Positions 28,301 to 38,159 of a DNA stretch of 52,166 bases are shown here, one piece after another. The stretch lies in assembly GCA_004293915.1 (NCBI GenBank), contig RDZG01000014.1, positions 1 to 52,166 on the forward strand, in the 5' to 3' direction. The notes beneath the pieces are model-generated. The model saw nothing but the letters and a program-made list of their open reading frames with translations, did not search any database and had not been told where the DNA came from. A program made the translations under genes and the position numbers. Each line of letters opens with the position of its first letter. Within the stretch, counting starts at the first letter, position 1. The stretch comes from Bacteroidota bacterium (lineage in GTDB: Bacteria > Bacteroidota > Bacteroidia > Cytophagales > UBA9547).

Positions 28301-29278
28301 ATGAAATACTATAATTTTCTTTTCACAACTATTATTACAATTACTTTATCATGTTCAAAAAGCACTATTGATTCTAAAAACCAAGAAACTTTAAAAGTAG
28401 ATGCCTATAAAAATTCAAAAATATATGAGATATCTGAAAGACTAGATTCAATAAGTTTTTCAAATGGAATAATTGTTTCTGGTTCTAAGACCACAGTTGC
28501 CAATGATAACACAATTCTATTCTCTGATAGTTTGTTGCAAAACAATTCTAATGTCATATTGAATATTGGAGATGAAATCTATATTGATTATGTGTTGGAT
28601 GGATATAAACATGAAGAGAATAATTGGTTAATTCCTGTTTTTAAAGTTTCTGTTAATAAAAATAACAAAGAAATTAAAGGATACCTATCACTAAAAAATC
28701 TTATTGTACAAAAACAAAAATTAATAGACGGGAATTTTATTTTACTCAGTATTTTCTCTGATTCTACTTCTGATGATATGTCTAACCTAATTGGAAGTTA
28801 TAAGGTAACGGACTACAAATATAAAATTTTATCTGATGTAAAGATTGAAATGATTTTTACAGCAAACTATGTTGATGAAAGTGACAAATATTATTTTTCG
28901 CAAGAACTTGAACTAAAATATATTCCTAATCCAAAATTACATTCAGTAGTTTCAATCATAGAATCAAAAATGTATTATCCAGCTTGTGGATATAATTCTG
29001 GCAGTCATTATTTGATTTGGAATGGAATAACTTTACAAAAAGCATTTGAAACATTTGAGCTAAATGAAGCTGGGCTTTTTAGTAACTACAGCATTGTTCA
29101 ATTTCCTGCTAAACGCAAAGAATATTTTGAAGCAAATGACACTATTTTAGTTTCAAATTTACACAAAGAATACGAAGAAGAATCTAAAAAAGAGCTAGTT
29201 GATAGTACCGTATTGGCATATATTTGGACAAAAGACAAAAAAATAATAGGTCCTGAGACTTTATTTAAAAATAAATAA
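28301..29278 (+). CDS. Hypothetical lipoprotein, possible SH3-like domain
   Basis: A 325-residue protein with a lipoprotein signal peptide ending in the lipobox ITLSC, so Cys18 should be lipidated. The middle (LNIGDEIYIDYVLDGYKHEE through KGYLSLKNL) looks like a bacterial SH3-like fold in its strand spacing, but this is weak. The rest has no recognised family. The gene lies between two perfect 69-bp repeats, the upstream copy supplying its promoter, and precedes a giant alpha-2-macroglobulin gene that has the other copy. It is notably AT-rich compared with nearby housekeeping genes. A shared role with the A2M is possible from position only. Confidence 0.7.
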   Translation: MKYYNFLFTTIITITLSCSKSTIDSKNQETLKVDAYKNSKIYEISERLDSISFSNGIIVSGSKTTVANDNTILFSDSLLQNNSNVILNIGDEIYIDYVLDGYKHEENNWLIPVFKVSVNKNNKEIKGYLSLKNLIVQKQKLIDGNFILLSIFSDSTSDDMSNLIGSYKVTDYKYKILSDVKIEMIFTANYVDESDKYYFSQELELKYIPNPKLHSVVSIIESKMYYPACGYNSGSHYLIWNGITLQKAFETFELNEAGLFSNYSIVQFPAKRKEYFEANDTILVSNLHKEYEEESKKELVDSTVLAYIWTKDKKIIGPETLFKNK

Positions 29279-29280
29279 AG

Positions 29281-29349
29281 ACTTCCGATTAGCAATTTTT
29301 TAATTTCCTTTTCGTTTTATTTTTTTCATACCTTTGACTATATAATTAT
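29281..29349 (+). repeat. 69-bp direct repeat, copy 2, promoter of the A2M gene
   Basis: Identical to 28221-28289. The TACCTTTG element lies at 29329-29336, about 20 bases before the A2M ATG at 29356, predicting a very short leader. The copy starts two bases after the lipoprotein stop. Two genes therefore share an identical promoter by duplication. Confidence 0.95.
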
Positions 29350-29355
29350 TTTATC

Positions 29356-32300
29356 ATGAAAATTTCTCGCTTTTTTAATATAGGTTTTATATTTATTTCA
29401 ATACAAATGACTATGGCACAAACAAATTTTGGTACAGAATGGAAGCAAGTAGAAAAGTTTCAAACTCAAAATCTTCCTAAATCGGCTTTGGAGAAGGTAA
29501 ATGCAATATATGCCAAGGCAAAAACCGAAAATGAAGTAAGCCAAATGGTGAAAGCATTGGTGTATAGGCTTAGCATAGAAGAACAAATTGGCGAAGCTCA
29601 ATCTGAAAACATCGAAGATTATTCGAGCTTTAGGGTAAATAAAGCCTTGAAGGAGCTTGATAAAGAGTTATTATCGGCAACGAATCCTGTGCATCAATCC
29701 GTTTTGCATTTACTGAAAGGAAAAACTGTTTCAGAGTTTTATAGCCAAAACTCTTGGCGAATACAACAAAGAACAGCTTTGGCAGAATATTCTCCCAAAG
29801 ACATCAGCTCTTGGAGTGAGAAAAATTTGGCAGAAAGTTTTGTGCATGAGTTTAACGAAGCACTGAAATATCCTGAAAAGCTAAAGTCTTTCAAAATATC
29901 AGAATTTGAAGGAATGGTAGTGAAAGGTGAAAATACAAGAAAACTGCGTCCAACACTCTTAGAATTGATAGGTTTTTACGTCATTCAAAGTTATCAAGGA
30001 AATGCTTTTTCATTGGCTCAACCCACAAATCCATTCAAAATGGACAATGAAAGCTATTTTTTGCTTGACAATGAATTTATTTCCCTCAAAATCAATACAG
30101 AAGATACACTTTCGTTTGTGTACAAAGCCATAAAAACGTATCAAACATTAATGCAAGAAAACATTTCTTCACTCGAAGTTTTGTCTGATATAGAATTGCA
30201 CAAAGTACAATATGTAAACAGCAATTATAAAGGAGCAGAAAAAGAAAAGCATTTTCAATTAGCCTTAGAAAAACTACAAGAGAAGTATAAAAAACTGCCT
30301 ATTTATACTGAAATAGTGGCAACTCTTGCTGCGATTTATACCCAAAGAGCAGCAAAATACAATCCACTTTTGAGTGATAAATTCAAATGGGAAAACAAAA
30401 AAGCCTTAGAATTATGCGAAGAAGCTGTGAAGTTGTATCCCGAATCATATGGATATAACAGCTGTCAAGCCATAATTTATCAAATCAAAACTCAAGAATT
30501 TAGTATCGAAACTGAAAAGGTAATTTTGCCCAATCAGCCTTTTAGAGTATTGGCTACGGTGAAAAATACATCATCTCTTACTGCCTATATTTACCAAACT
30601 ACTTATGATGAATTAGAAAAATTAAGTGTGGATTTGTATAACCAATATTATAAGGACTATAAAATAAACATTGATCAAGAGCTTTATAAATATTATGAAT
30701 CAAAAGCAATTTTCAAAAAACAAACTTTTGCTATTCCTGACGATAAAGATTATCAAAATCATAAACTAGAATTAGCTTTAGAACCACTCAAATCTGGCGT
30801 TTACATGATTTTTTGGTCATCAGATTCGGAACTAAAAAAATCAAAGCTAGTCAAATTTAACTACTTACAAGTTACAAACATTGCTTATATACATAAAACT
30901 GAGCAACCAATTTCAAGTTATAATATAAATAAATTTTATGTAATTAATAGAAGTAATGGAGGTGTTCCAGATAATATAATAGAGGCTGAATTAAGAAATT
31001 TAATTTATGAAAAAAATAAATATAAAGTTGAAAGACTTAATAGATATTTATCTGATGCAAAAGGGTATTTTGAAATTTCAAATCCATTTAAAACCCAGTT
31101 TAAATCTCCAAATAATGAAAGTTACTATATAATATTTAAAAATAGAGGAGATGAATATTCAACTTTTGATTATTTCAGGCTATTGGAAAATATTTATCAT
31201 TCATATATGGAGTATTATTCTAGCACCAATTACACTAATACGCAATCTTTTATTTTTACTGATAGAGCTATTTACAGACCTGGGCAAACGGTTTATTTCA
31301 AAACTATTTTGATTCAAACTAACGAGAAAGGAGATAAAAAACTCCTCAAAAAATATCCTATTCGTGCCGTCTTGAGAGATGTAAATTATCAAGAAATAAG
31401 TGTACTTGAAAACCTAGAAACCAATGACTTTGGTTCTGCATCTGGCACTTTTGTACTTCCTAGTGGTGGACTTACGGGTAATTTCACCATTGATTTAGGT
31501 TATGGTTCGACAAACATAAGTGTAGAGGAATACAAACGTCCAAAATTTGAAGTTTTGTTGAAAAACCCTGAAGAAAGTTTTCGATTGAATGATGAAATCA
31601 AAATAAAAGGAAATGCCAATGCCTTGGCTGGGTTTGGAATATCAAATGCAAAAGTTGTTTATAAAATACAAAGAGCGGCCATTTATCCGCAATGGCTGTA
31701 TTGGAGATGGCGTTGTTGGGGATATTATCCTACAAGTCCTTCTGCTGAAATCAAATTTGGTGAAGCCAAAACCAATGATAAAGGGGAATTTGAAATATTG
31801 TTCAAAGCCATTCCCGATGCTGATGTGGAAGATGAAAATACTGCCAGTTTCAACTATACCATTACAGCTGATGTAACAGACGAAAATGGTGAAACTCGCT
31901 CTGCTACAAACACTATTTTGGTGAGCAAACAAGCTTTGCAAATTTCTACGGATTTGAAAGAAAGGTTAGAAATAAATGAAAATAAGAAGTTTTCTCTTAA
32001 AACTCAAAACATGTCGGGCTTCAAACAAAAAGCCTTGGTGAATGTGAAAGTATATTTACTTACACCCCCCGATGCCATGAAACGTACGAGACTTTGGGCA
32101 AGACCAGATAAATATACCCTTTTAGAATCTGATTATCAAAAACTTTTTCCTACCGATGAGTATAAAAATGAACTGGACATCATCAATTGGAAACAAGAAA
32201 AAATAGTACTTGAAAAATCATTCGATACCGAAAAAGATACAGTTTTAGATTTTGGATTTTTGTCCAAAGTGGGTAAATATTATTTCATTGCCACTGCCAA

Positions 32301-35300
32301 AGACAAATATGGTGTAGACGTGAAAGAAGAACGCTTTTTTGATTATTATGATAAAAACGAAAAGCAATTGGCTATTCCAAGTATGGCAGATTTCAATGCT
32401 ATAAAAGCGGAAGTAGAAATAGGAGACAATGCCCAAATCAAGATGGGGACTTCGGCTTCCAATCAAAACATTTTTACTCAACTTACCTATAAAGACAAGG
32501 CTATTGACCAATGGATAAGTCTCAATAATGAAGTGAAAATAAAATCATTGCCTATGACCGAAGCCACGAAACAAGGCATGACTTGGAAATATATTTTTGT
32601 GAGAAATAATCGAAAATATGAAGGCTCATTTTCGTTTTTTGCACCATCGGAGTCTCCCATTTCGGCAGAGTTTATCACTTTTAGAGATAAACTTCAACCT
32701 GCTCAAAAAGAATCGTGGAAAATAAAATTTAAAGACCGAAAAGGAAAATCGGTATTGCCTGAGGTGTTGGCAGGCATGTACGATGCTTCGCTTGATCAAT
32801 TCAAAAGCCATAGCATGTATTTTGCTTTGTCTGACAATTATTATCACAATGAAAATGTAGACTGGATTTGCAACGATAAATTTGGTGCCGAAGGTTTGCC
32901 AAAATCAATTGTCTGGAAATCAGATTTCTACCCTAGCAATTCAAAATATAAAAGTTATGATGGATTAGATTTCTTTGGATATAATTTAAACTCTTATAGA
33001 AATAGAGTTTCTAGATCATCTTATTCAGCAGCAGGAGCAGCTTCTAGTGTCAATATCAGAGGGGTGGGTTCAAAAGCTGAATATGAAGAATCAGAATCTA
33101 TGGCTGATATGGCTTTGTCTGCAACTCCAACAGCTGCACCCATGATGAAAGCCAAAAAGGAAGCAGGAGGTAATGATGATAAAAACGATAAAAAATTATC
33201 GCCACAAAAACCTGAAGAATCAAAACCTGCTCCAACAGTTCGCAAAAACTTGCAAGAAACCGCCTTTTTCTTTCCGCATTTGGAAACCGATTCGAGTGGT
33301 GCTGTCATTCTCAATTTCACTGCTCCTGAAGCACTCACTAAATGGCGTTTGCTTGGTTTGGCTCATACCAAAGATTTGAAATATGGTACTTTTGAAAATA
33401 CGTGTGTTACACAAAAGGAACTCATGATTTTGCCCAATGCTCCACGCTTTTTCAGAGAAAACGATGAAATTCGCTTTCCTGCCAAAGTAGTTGCTTTGCA
33501 AAACGACATTAAAAATGCAGAAGTTAAACTTTTGCTTTTCGATGCACTTACCATGAAACCAATAGATGCAGAATTTGGAAATATTTCATCTACCCAAACC
33601 ATAGATTTGCAAAAAGGAGTTTCTAAAGGGGTATATTGGAAATTAAAAATCCCTGTGGGAATTTCGGCTGTGGTGTATCGTGTAACGGTGCAAGCTGGCA
33701 ACCAAAGCGATGGAGAAGAAAATGCCTTGCCTGTTCTCACCAATGCCATGCTCGTAACCGAAAGTTTGCCTTTGAGTATTCGAGGAAATAAAATCAAAAA
33801 ATATACACTCGAAAACCTTAAAAACAACACCTCTACTACGCTACGTCACCACAATTTCACCTTGGAGTTCACTCCAAATCCAGCTTGGTATGCTGTGCAG
33901 GCTTTGCCTTATTTGATGGAATATCCTTATGAATGTTCTGAGCAATTGTTTAGCAGATTTTACTCCAATACCATGGCGAGTTACATTGCCAACTCAAATC
34001 CTAAAATCAAGCAAGTTTTTGACACTTGGAAAAACTACCAACCTGATGCTTTAATTTCTAATTTGGAAAAAAATCAAGAATTGAAAGCGCTCATTATTGA
34101 AGAAACGCCTTGGCTACGCAATGCCAAAGATGAAACAGAACAAAAACGTAGAATAGCTTTGCTTTTCGACCTCAATAGAATAGCCGATGAGAAATCGAGA
34201 ACCATTGAAAAACTCAAAAAGCGACAAGTGCCAAGTGGTGCTTTTCCGTGGTTTGATGGCATGCACGAAGATCGCTACATGACCCAACACCTTGTTTGCG
34301 GAATGGGGAAATTGCAAAAATTGGGCATGATAAACCTTGATAATGAAGGAATTACGGACATGACAACCCATGCTTTAGATTTTATTGATAGTCAAATATT
34401 GAAAGATTATAAAGAATTATTACGTTATAAAACAGATTTGGAAAAACACCAGCCTTCGGATTTTTTCATTCACTATATATATACTCGCACATTTTTCAAA
34501 ACCCATAAACCTGAATTTCTTACTACCAAAGAGTTTAAGTATTTTCAGAAACAAGCAGTGAAATTTGCGATGCAGTATGGCAAATATTCGCAAGCCATGT
34601 TGGGTTTGGCTCAACACCGAATGGACGATAAAATTACTCCTCAAAAAGTAGTTAAGTCGCTAAATGAGTGGGCTTTACATTCGGAAGAAATGGGAATGTA
34701 TTGGAAAGAAACAGCGGGATATTATTGGTACGAAGCTCCGATAGAACGCCAAGCCATGATGATAGAATTTTATGACGAAGCCATCAACGACCAAAAATCG
34801 GTGGACGAACTCAAAGTGTGGCTTTTGAAACAAAAACAAACAACTCACTGGAAAACTACCAAAGCCACTACCGAAGCCATTTATGCTCTTTTGCTCAAAG
34901 GAACAGACTTTTTGGCAAACGAACCTCAAGTGGAAATTACGGTTGGGAATGAGAAAATAGATCCTAAAAAAGCACAAAAATCAAAATTAGAAACGAGTAC
35001 AGAAGCTGGAACAGGTTATTTCAAAACCTCTTGGCAGGGCAATGAAATTACCAAAGAAATGGCAAACATTACCATCGATAAAAAAGATGCTGGTGTAAGC
35101 TGGGGAGCGGTGTATTGGCAATATTTTGAGCAATTGGACAAAATAAAACAAGAAGCTCAAAATCCAATAAAACTCACCAAGAAACTTTTCTTACTAGAAA
35201 ATACGGCTGGTGGCGAAGTGTTAAAACCCATCAATGACAAAAACACCCTCAAACCTGGCGATTTGGTAAAAGTACGTATCGAAATAAAATCGGACAGAAA

Positions 35301-35586
35301 TATGGAATATGTACATCTGAAAGATATGCGAGCTGCTGGTTTTGAACCTGTAAATGTGTTGAGCCAATATAAATACCAAGATGGACTAGGCTACTACGAA
35401 AGCACAAGAGATGCCGCTACCAATTTCTTTATTGGTTATATGCCCCTAGGCAGCTATGTGTTTGAGTATGCCGTGCGTGTACAACACGTGGGAAATTTCT
35501 CCAATGGTGTAACGAGCATACAGTGCATGTACGCACCCGAATTTGGTAGCCATAGCGAGGGAATGAGGGTGAAGGTGGGGGAATAG
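29356..35586 (+). CDS. Alpha-2-macroglobulin family protein (A2M-1)
   Basis: A 2076-residue secreted or periplasmic protein with a type I signal peptide (ending QMTMAQ). The N-terminal third has helical repeats of unclear family. An MG2 domain starts near residue 635 (FTDRAIYRPGQTVYFK), the next MG domain near 720 (EEYKRPKFEVLL), and the central A2M domain near 1300 (AFFFPHLETDSSGAVILNF). A thioester-type motif CSEQ lies at residues 1527-1530, which could form the Cys-Gln thioester used to trap proteases. The bait-like region (about 1220-1300) is low-complexity and includes the 13-residue sequence GAASSVNIRGVGS (1227-1239), identical to part of a SusC-type plug in the second A2M. No PbpC partner is adjacent, unlike E. 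coli yfhM. Parts of the gene (about 30880-31250) are markedly more AT-rich. Confidence 0.93.
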   Translation: MKISRFFNIGFIFISIQMTMAQTNFGTEWKQVEKFQTQNLPKSALEKVNAIYAKAKTENEVSQMVKALVYRLSIEEQIGEAQSENIEDYSSFRVNKALKELDKELLSATNPVHQSVLHLLKGKTVSEFYSQNSWRIQQRTALAEYSPKDISSWSEKNLAESFVHEFNEALKYPEKLKSFKISEFEGMVVKGENTRKLRPTLLELIGFYVIQSYQGNAFSLAQPTNPFKMDNESYFLLDNEFISLKINTEDTLSFVYKAIKTYQTLMQENISSLEVLSDIELHKVQYVNSNYKGAEKEKHFQLALEKLQEKYKKLPIYTEIVATLAAIYTQRAAKYNPLLSDKFKWENKKALELCEEAVKLYPESYGYNSCQAIIYQIKTQEFSIETEKVILPNQPFRVLATVKNTSSLTAYIYQTTYDELEKLSVDLYNQYYKDYKINIDQELYKYYESKAIFKKQTFAIPDDKDYQNHKLELALEPLKSGVYMIFWSSDSELKKSKLVKFNYLQVTNIAYIHKTEQPISSYNINKFYVINRSNGGVPDNIIEAELRNLIYEKNKYKVERLNRYLSDAKGYFEISNPFKTQFKSPNNESYYIIFKNRGDEYSTFDYFRLLENIYHSYMEYYSSTNYTNTQSFIFTDRAIYRPGQTVYFKTILIQTNEKGDKKLLKKYPIRAVLRDVNYQEISVLENLETNDFGSASGTFVLPSGGLTGNFTIDLGYGSTNISVEEYKRPKFEVLLKNPEESFRLNDEIKIKGNANALAGFGISNAKVVYKIQRAAIYPQWLYWRWRCWGYYPTSPSAEIKFGEAKTNDKGEFEILFKAIPDADVEDENTASFNYTITADVTDENGETRSATNTILVSKQALQISTDLKERLEINENKKFSLKTQNMSGFKQKALVNVKVYLLTPPDAMKRTRLWARPDKYTLLESDYQKLFPTDEYKNELDIINWKQEKIVLEKSFDTEKDTVLDFGFLSKVGKYYFIATAKDKYGVDVKEERFFDYYDKNEKQLAIPSMADFNAIKAEVEIGDNAQIKMGTSASNQNIFTQLTYKDKAIDQWISLNNEVKIKSLPMTEATKQGMTWKYIFVRNNRKYEGSFSFFAPSESPISAEFITFRDKLQPAQKESWKIKFKDRKGKSVLPEVLAGMYDASLDQFKSHSMYFALSDNYYHNENVDWICNDKFGAEGLPKSIVWKSDFYPSNSKYKSYDGLDFFGYNLNSYRNRVSRSSYSAAGAASSVNIRGVGSKAEYEESESMADMALSATPTAAPMMKAKKEAGGNDDKNDKKLSPQKPEESKPAPTVRKNLQETAFFFPHLETDSSGAVILNFTAPEALTKWRLLGLAHTKDLKYGTFENTCVTQKELMILPNAPRFFRENDEIRFPAKVVALQNDIKNAEVKLLLFDALTMKPIDAEFGNISSTQTIDLQKGVSKGVYWKLKIPVGISAVVYRVTVQAGNQSDGEENALPVLTNAMLVTESLPLSIRGNKIKKYTLENLKNNTSTTLRHHNFTLEFTPNPAWYAVQALPYLMEYPYECSEQLFSRFYSNTMASYIANSNPKIKQVFDTWKNYQPDALISNLEKNQELKALIIEETPWLRNAKDETEQKRRIALLFDLNRIADEKSRTIEKLKKRQVPSGAFPWFDGMHEDRYMTQHLVCGMGKLQKLGMINLDNEGITDMTTHALDFIDSQILKDYKELLRYKTDLEKHQPSDFFIHYIYTRTFFKTHKPEFLTTKEFKYFQKQAVKFAMQYGKYSQAMLGLAQHRMDDKITPQKVVKSLNEWALHSEEMGMYWKETAGYYWYEAPIERQAMMIEFYDEAINDQKSVDELKVWLLKQKQTTHWKTTKATTEAIYALLLKGTDFLANEPQVEITVGNEKIDPKKAQKSKLETSTEAGTGYFKTSWQGNEITKEMANITIDKKDAGVSWGAVYWQYFEQLDKIKQEAQNPIKLTKKLFLLENTAGGEVLKPINDKNTLKPGDLVKVRIEIKSDRNMEYVHLKDMRAAGFEPVNVLSQYKYQDGLGYYESTRDAATNFFIGYMPLGSYVFEYAVRVQHVGNFSNGVTSIQCMYAPEFGSHSEGMRVKVGE

Positions 35587-35589
35587 ATC

Positions 35590-35631
35590 TATAAGGTTTT
35601 AAAAACCTTATAAGTCTATAAATTATTTTTT
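35590..35631 (+). terminator. Probable terminator after A2M-1
   Basis: A palindrome with arms TATAAGGTTTT (35590-35600) and AAAACCTTATA (35602-35612) starts three bases past the A2M-1 stop, with a T6 run shortly after (around 35626-35631). The stem is AT-rich and the T tract is offset, so strength is uncertain. Confidence 0.5.
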
Positions 35632-35694
35632 CTTAAAAACATTCATTATTATTTTTTTTAACTGTTACTTCGTGTTTTAAACAGTCATTAAATA

Positions 35695-37095
35695 ATGGAA
35701 AGAAGAACTTTTATTAGAAACACAGCCATTTCGAGTATCGGAATGGGAATTTTAAACACAAATGAGCTTTGGGCTAATGGCTCAGCAGCAACTTTTGTTT
35801 CGCAACGACCAGCATTAGCAAAGCGTACATTTGTGAGTCAAGCAGTTGAAAATCAATTAATTGATATAAAAAAGAAAATCACAGACCCCGAACTAGCTTG
35901 GATGTTTGAAAACTGTTATCCAAATACTTTAGATACCACTGTAAGGTTTGGGCAGATAGATGGGAAAGCTGATACTTTTGTGATTACTGGCGACATCAAT
36001 GCCATGTGGCTTAGGGATTCAACGGCACAAGTTTGGCCTTATTTGCCTCTTGCAAACAAAGACGAAAAACTAAAATCCCTTTTTAAAGGCTTGATTAACC
36101 GACAAGCTAAATGCGTTTTGATTGACCCTTATGCTAATGCTTTTAATTTTTCGGCAAACGAAGAAGACAAAGGTTGGCAGCATGACGAAACAAACATGAA
36201 ACCAGAATTGCACGAACGAAAATGGGAAATAGATTCGCTTTGCTATGTGGTGCGATTGGCTCATGGCTATTGGAAAACTACCAAAGACAGTTCTGTTTTT
36301 GACGAAAACTGGGAAAAAGCCATGAAAACAATCGTAAAAACATTTATAGAACAACAACGAAAAGAAAACTTAGGACCATATAAATTTAAACGAAATGGCA
36401 CAAATCCTACTGACACTGCGGGTTTTGATGGATATGGAAATAAAATAAAACCAGTTGGATTGATTTGTTCTATCTTTAGACCATCGGATGATGGTACAAT
36501 TTTTCCGTTTTTAATTCCTTCGAATCTTTTTGCAGTCCAGGCTTTACGCCAAATGGAAGAGCTTTTTACAGCCTTAAACAAAGATTTAGCTTTTGCAACA
36601 ACTTGCAAAAACCTTACCGATGAAGTTGAAGCGGCTGTAAAAAAATATGCTATTATCAATCATGCTGTTTTTGGACAAATTTATGCATATGAAATAGATG
36701 GTTTTGGAAGCAGCTTAGTTATGGACGATGCCAATGTGCCAAGTTTGCTATCTGACGATACTTTATATGTAAATACCCGAAACTATGCGTTGAGCGAATA
36801 CAACCCTTGGTTTTTTAAAGGCAAAGCAGCCGAAGGAATTGGCGGACCACACACTGGAAGAGATACCATTTGGCCCATGGGAATAATTATGAGAGCCATC
36901 ACCAGCAATTCGGATGAAGAAATCAAAAAATGTTTGAAAATGCTCAAAGAAACACATAACAAAACTGGTTTTATGCACGAATCGTTTTATATGAATGATG
37001 CTCAATATTTCTCTCGTTCTTGGTTTGCTTGGGCAAACACACTCTTTGGCGAAATGATTATAAAAATTGCAAACGAAAGACCACATTTGCTTTAG
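35695..37095 (+). CDS. GH125 exo-alpha-1,6-mannosidase (Mug157-like), apparent internal deletion
   Basis: A 466-residue metal-independent glycoside hydrolase of family 125, which removes terminal alpha-1,6-mannose. Family blocks are present: TFVITGDINAMWLRDSTAQ (WLRDS at residues 105-109), GIGGPHTGRDTIWPM and SWFAWANTLFGE. A Tat-like signal starts the protein (ERRTFIRN followed by a hydrophobic stretch), suggesting folded export. After MDDANVPSLLS at residue 353 the family normally has an LPYLG-type segment of about eight to ten residues before the D..Y.NTR region, but here DDTLYVNTRN follows directly. The frame is preserved, so the protein may be made but with a shortened active-site loop. 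It stands alone, not in a recognisable polysaccharide locus. Confidence 0.88.
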   Translation: MERRTFIRNTAISSIGMGILNTNELWANGSAATFVSQRPALAKRTFVSQAVENQLIDIKKKITDPELAWMFENCYPNTLDTTVRFGQIDGKADTFVITGDINAMWLRDSTAQVWPYLPLANKDEKLKSLFKGLINRQAKCVLIDPYANAFNFSANEEDKGWQHDETNMKPELHERKWEIDSLCYVVRLAHGYWKTTKDSSVFDENWEKAMKTIVKTFIEQQRKENLGPYKFKRNGTNPTDTAGFDGYGNKIKPVGLICSIFRPSDDGTIFPFLIPSNLFAVQALRQMEELFTALNKDLAFATTCKNLTDEVEAAVKKYAIINHAVFGQIYAYEIDGFGSSLVMDDANVPSLLSDDTLYVNTRNYALSEYNPWFFKGKAAEGIGGPHTGRDTIWPMGIIMRAITSNSDEEIKKCLKMLKETHNKTGFMHESFYMNDAQYFSRSWFAWANTLFGEMIIKIANERPHLL

Positions 37096-37110
37096 TTCAT
37101 AATGATATTT

Positions 37111-37161
37111 TATTATCAAAAATGGTTTAAGTTATGTTATCTTAGACTATTTTTGATAATA
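37111..37161. repeat. Inverted repeat between convergent GH125 and M20 genes
   Basis: Perfect 13-base arms (37111-37123 and 37149-37161, TATTATCAAAAAT and its complement) around a 25-base loop. The right arm overlaps the frameshifted end of the M20 gene. It may fold in RNA from either strand but lacks a typical T tract. Confidence 0.6.
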
Positions 37162-38159
37162 TCCCAATATAGTCTTCGATTGCAGATTCGATTTCATGTA
37201 TATATATGTATTCATCCGCAGTATGTGAACGAGCAGAATCTCCAGGTCCAATTTTTAACGAATGTTTTTTTGCCCATTTCTAATCCTGATTTTACAAAAA
37301 TATGATTCGCATCTATCGAAGATGATTGCAAACGCAAACTGCGTGGAACAACTTCTGATTGAATATTTTGTTTAATTATTTCTATTATTTCTTCGTTTTT
37401 ATACACATCAGTTGTCCGAATATCAATGGTAAAAACACAGTTATCAGGAATCACATTGTGTTGCGTACCCGAATTAATAATTGTAACCGTCATTTTTACA
37501 TTTCCCAAAAGCTCCGATTTTTTTGGAAAAACGTAAGAATGAATCCACTGAATATCTTTTAAAGCAATTTCGATTGCATTTATTCCTTCTTCTCTAGCCG
37601 CATGTCCTGCCTTTCCTTTTGCATAACAATCAACAACAATTAGTCCTTTTTCAGCAATTGCCATATCCATCAGTGTTGGTTCGCCTACAATTGCAAAATC
37701 AATAGGAAGTAAATCCTTGTAAATCAGCTCTATACCGTTTTTTCCCGAAATTTCTTCTTCGGCTGATGCAGCCAAGATAAAATTATATTTTAAATTTTCT
37801 TTTTGATAAAAATATAAAAAAGTGGCAATAAGCGATACCAATGCTCCTCCAGCATCGTTGCTGCCAAGTCCATATAATTTGCCATCTTCTACACTTGGCA
37901 AATAGGGATTTCGAGTGTATCCAGCATTAGGTTTTACGGTGTCATGATGAGAGTTTAATAAAATAGTTGGTTTTGAAATATCATAATGCTTGTTTTTTGC
38001 CCAAATATTATTGTTTTTTCGTTCTAGAAAAACCGCATGATGTCGCAAAAAATCATAAATAATACTTGCCGTATCGTCTTCATCACGGCTAAAAGAAGGA
38101 CTTTCGATAAGTTTTTTTAAAAGTTCTATCGCATCATTTTTAAGAATTGTTAATGGCAT
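37142..38159 (-). pseudogene. M20-family metallopeptidase (ArgE/DapE-like), frameshifted by deletion
   Basis: An M20 zinc amidohydrolase similar to acetylornithine/succinyl-diaminopimelate deacylases. Metal and catalytic sites are visible: HHD at 71-73, Asp102 in SNDAGGA, and Glu134-Glu135 in ASAEEEISG, with the dimerisation domain (GKAGHAAREEGINAIE) after. The frame from 38159 stops at 37212 with an unrelated tail (VKNWTWRFCSFTYCG). The true C-terminus is in the next frame: LKIGPGDSARSHTADEYIYI, ending at 37142. Between GKKTF and LKIGPG about thirteen to fifteen residues, normally the conserved GSPT.SDQALMPF segment, are missing. The lesion is thus a deletion of roughly 40 bases near 37258-37262, not a simple indel. 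Bacteroidetes use such an enzyme in arginine synthesis, so argH nearby is suggestive, but a substrate is not proven. Confidence 0.82.
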
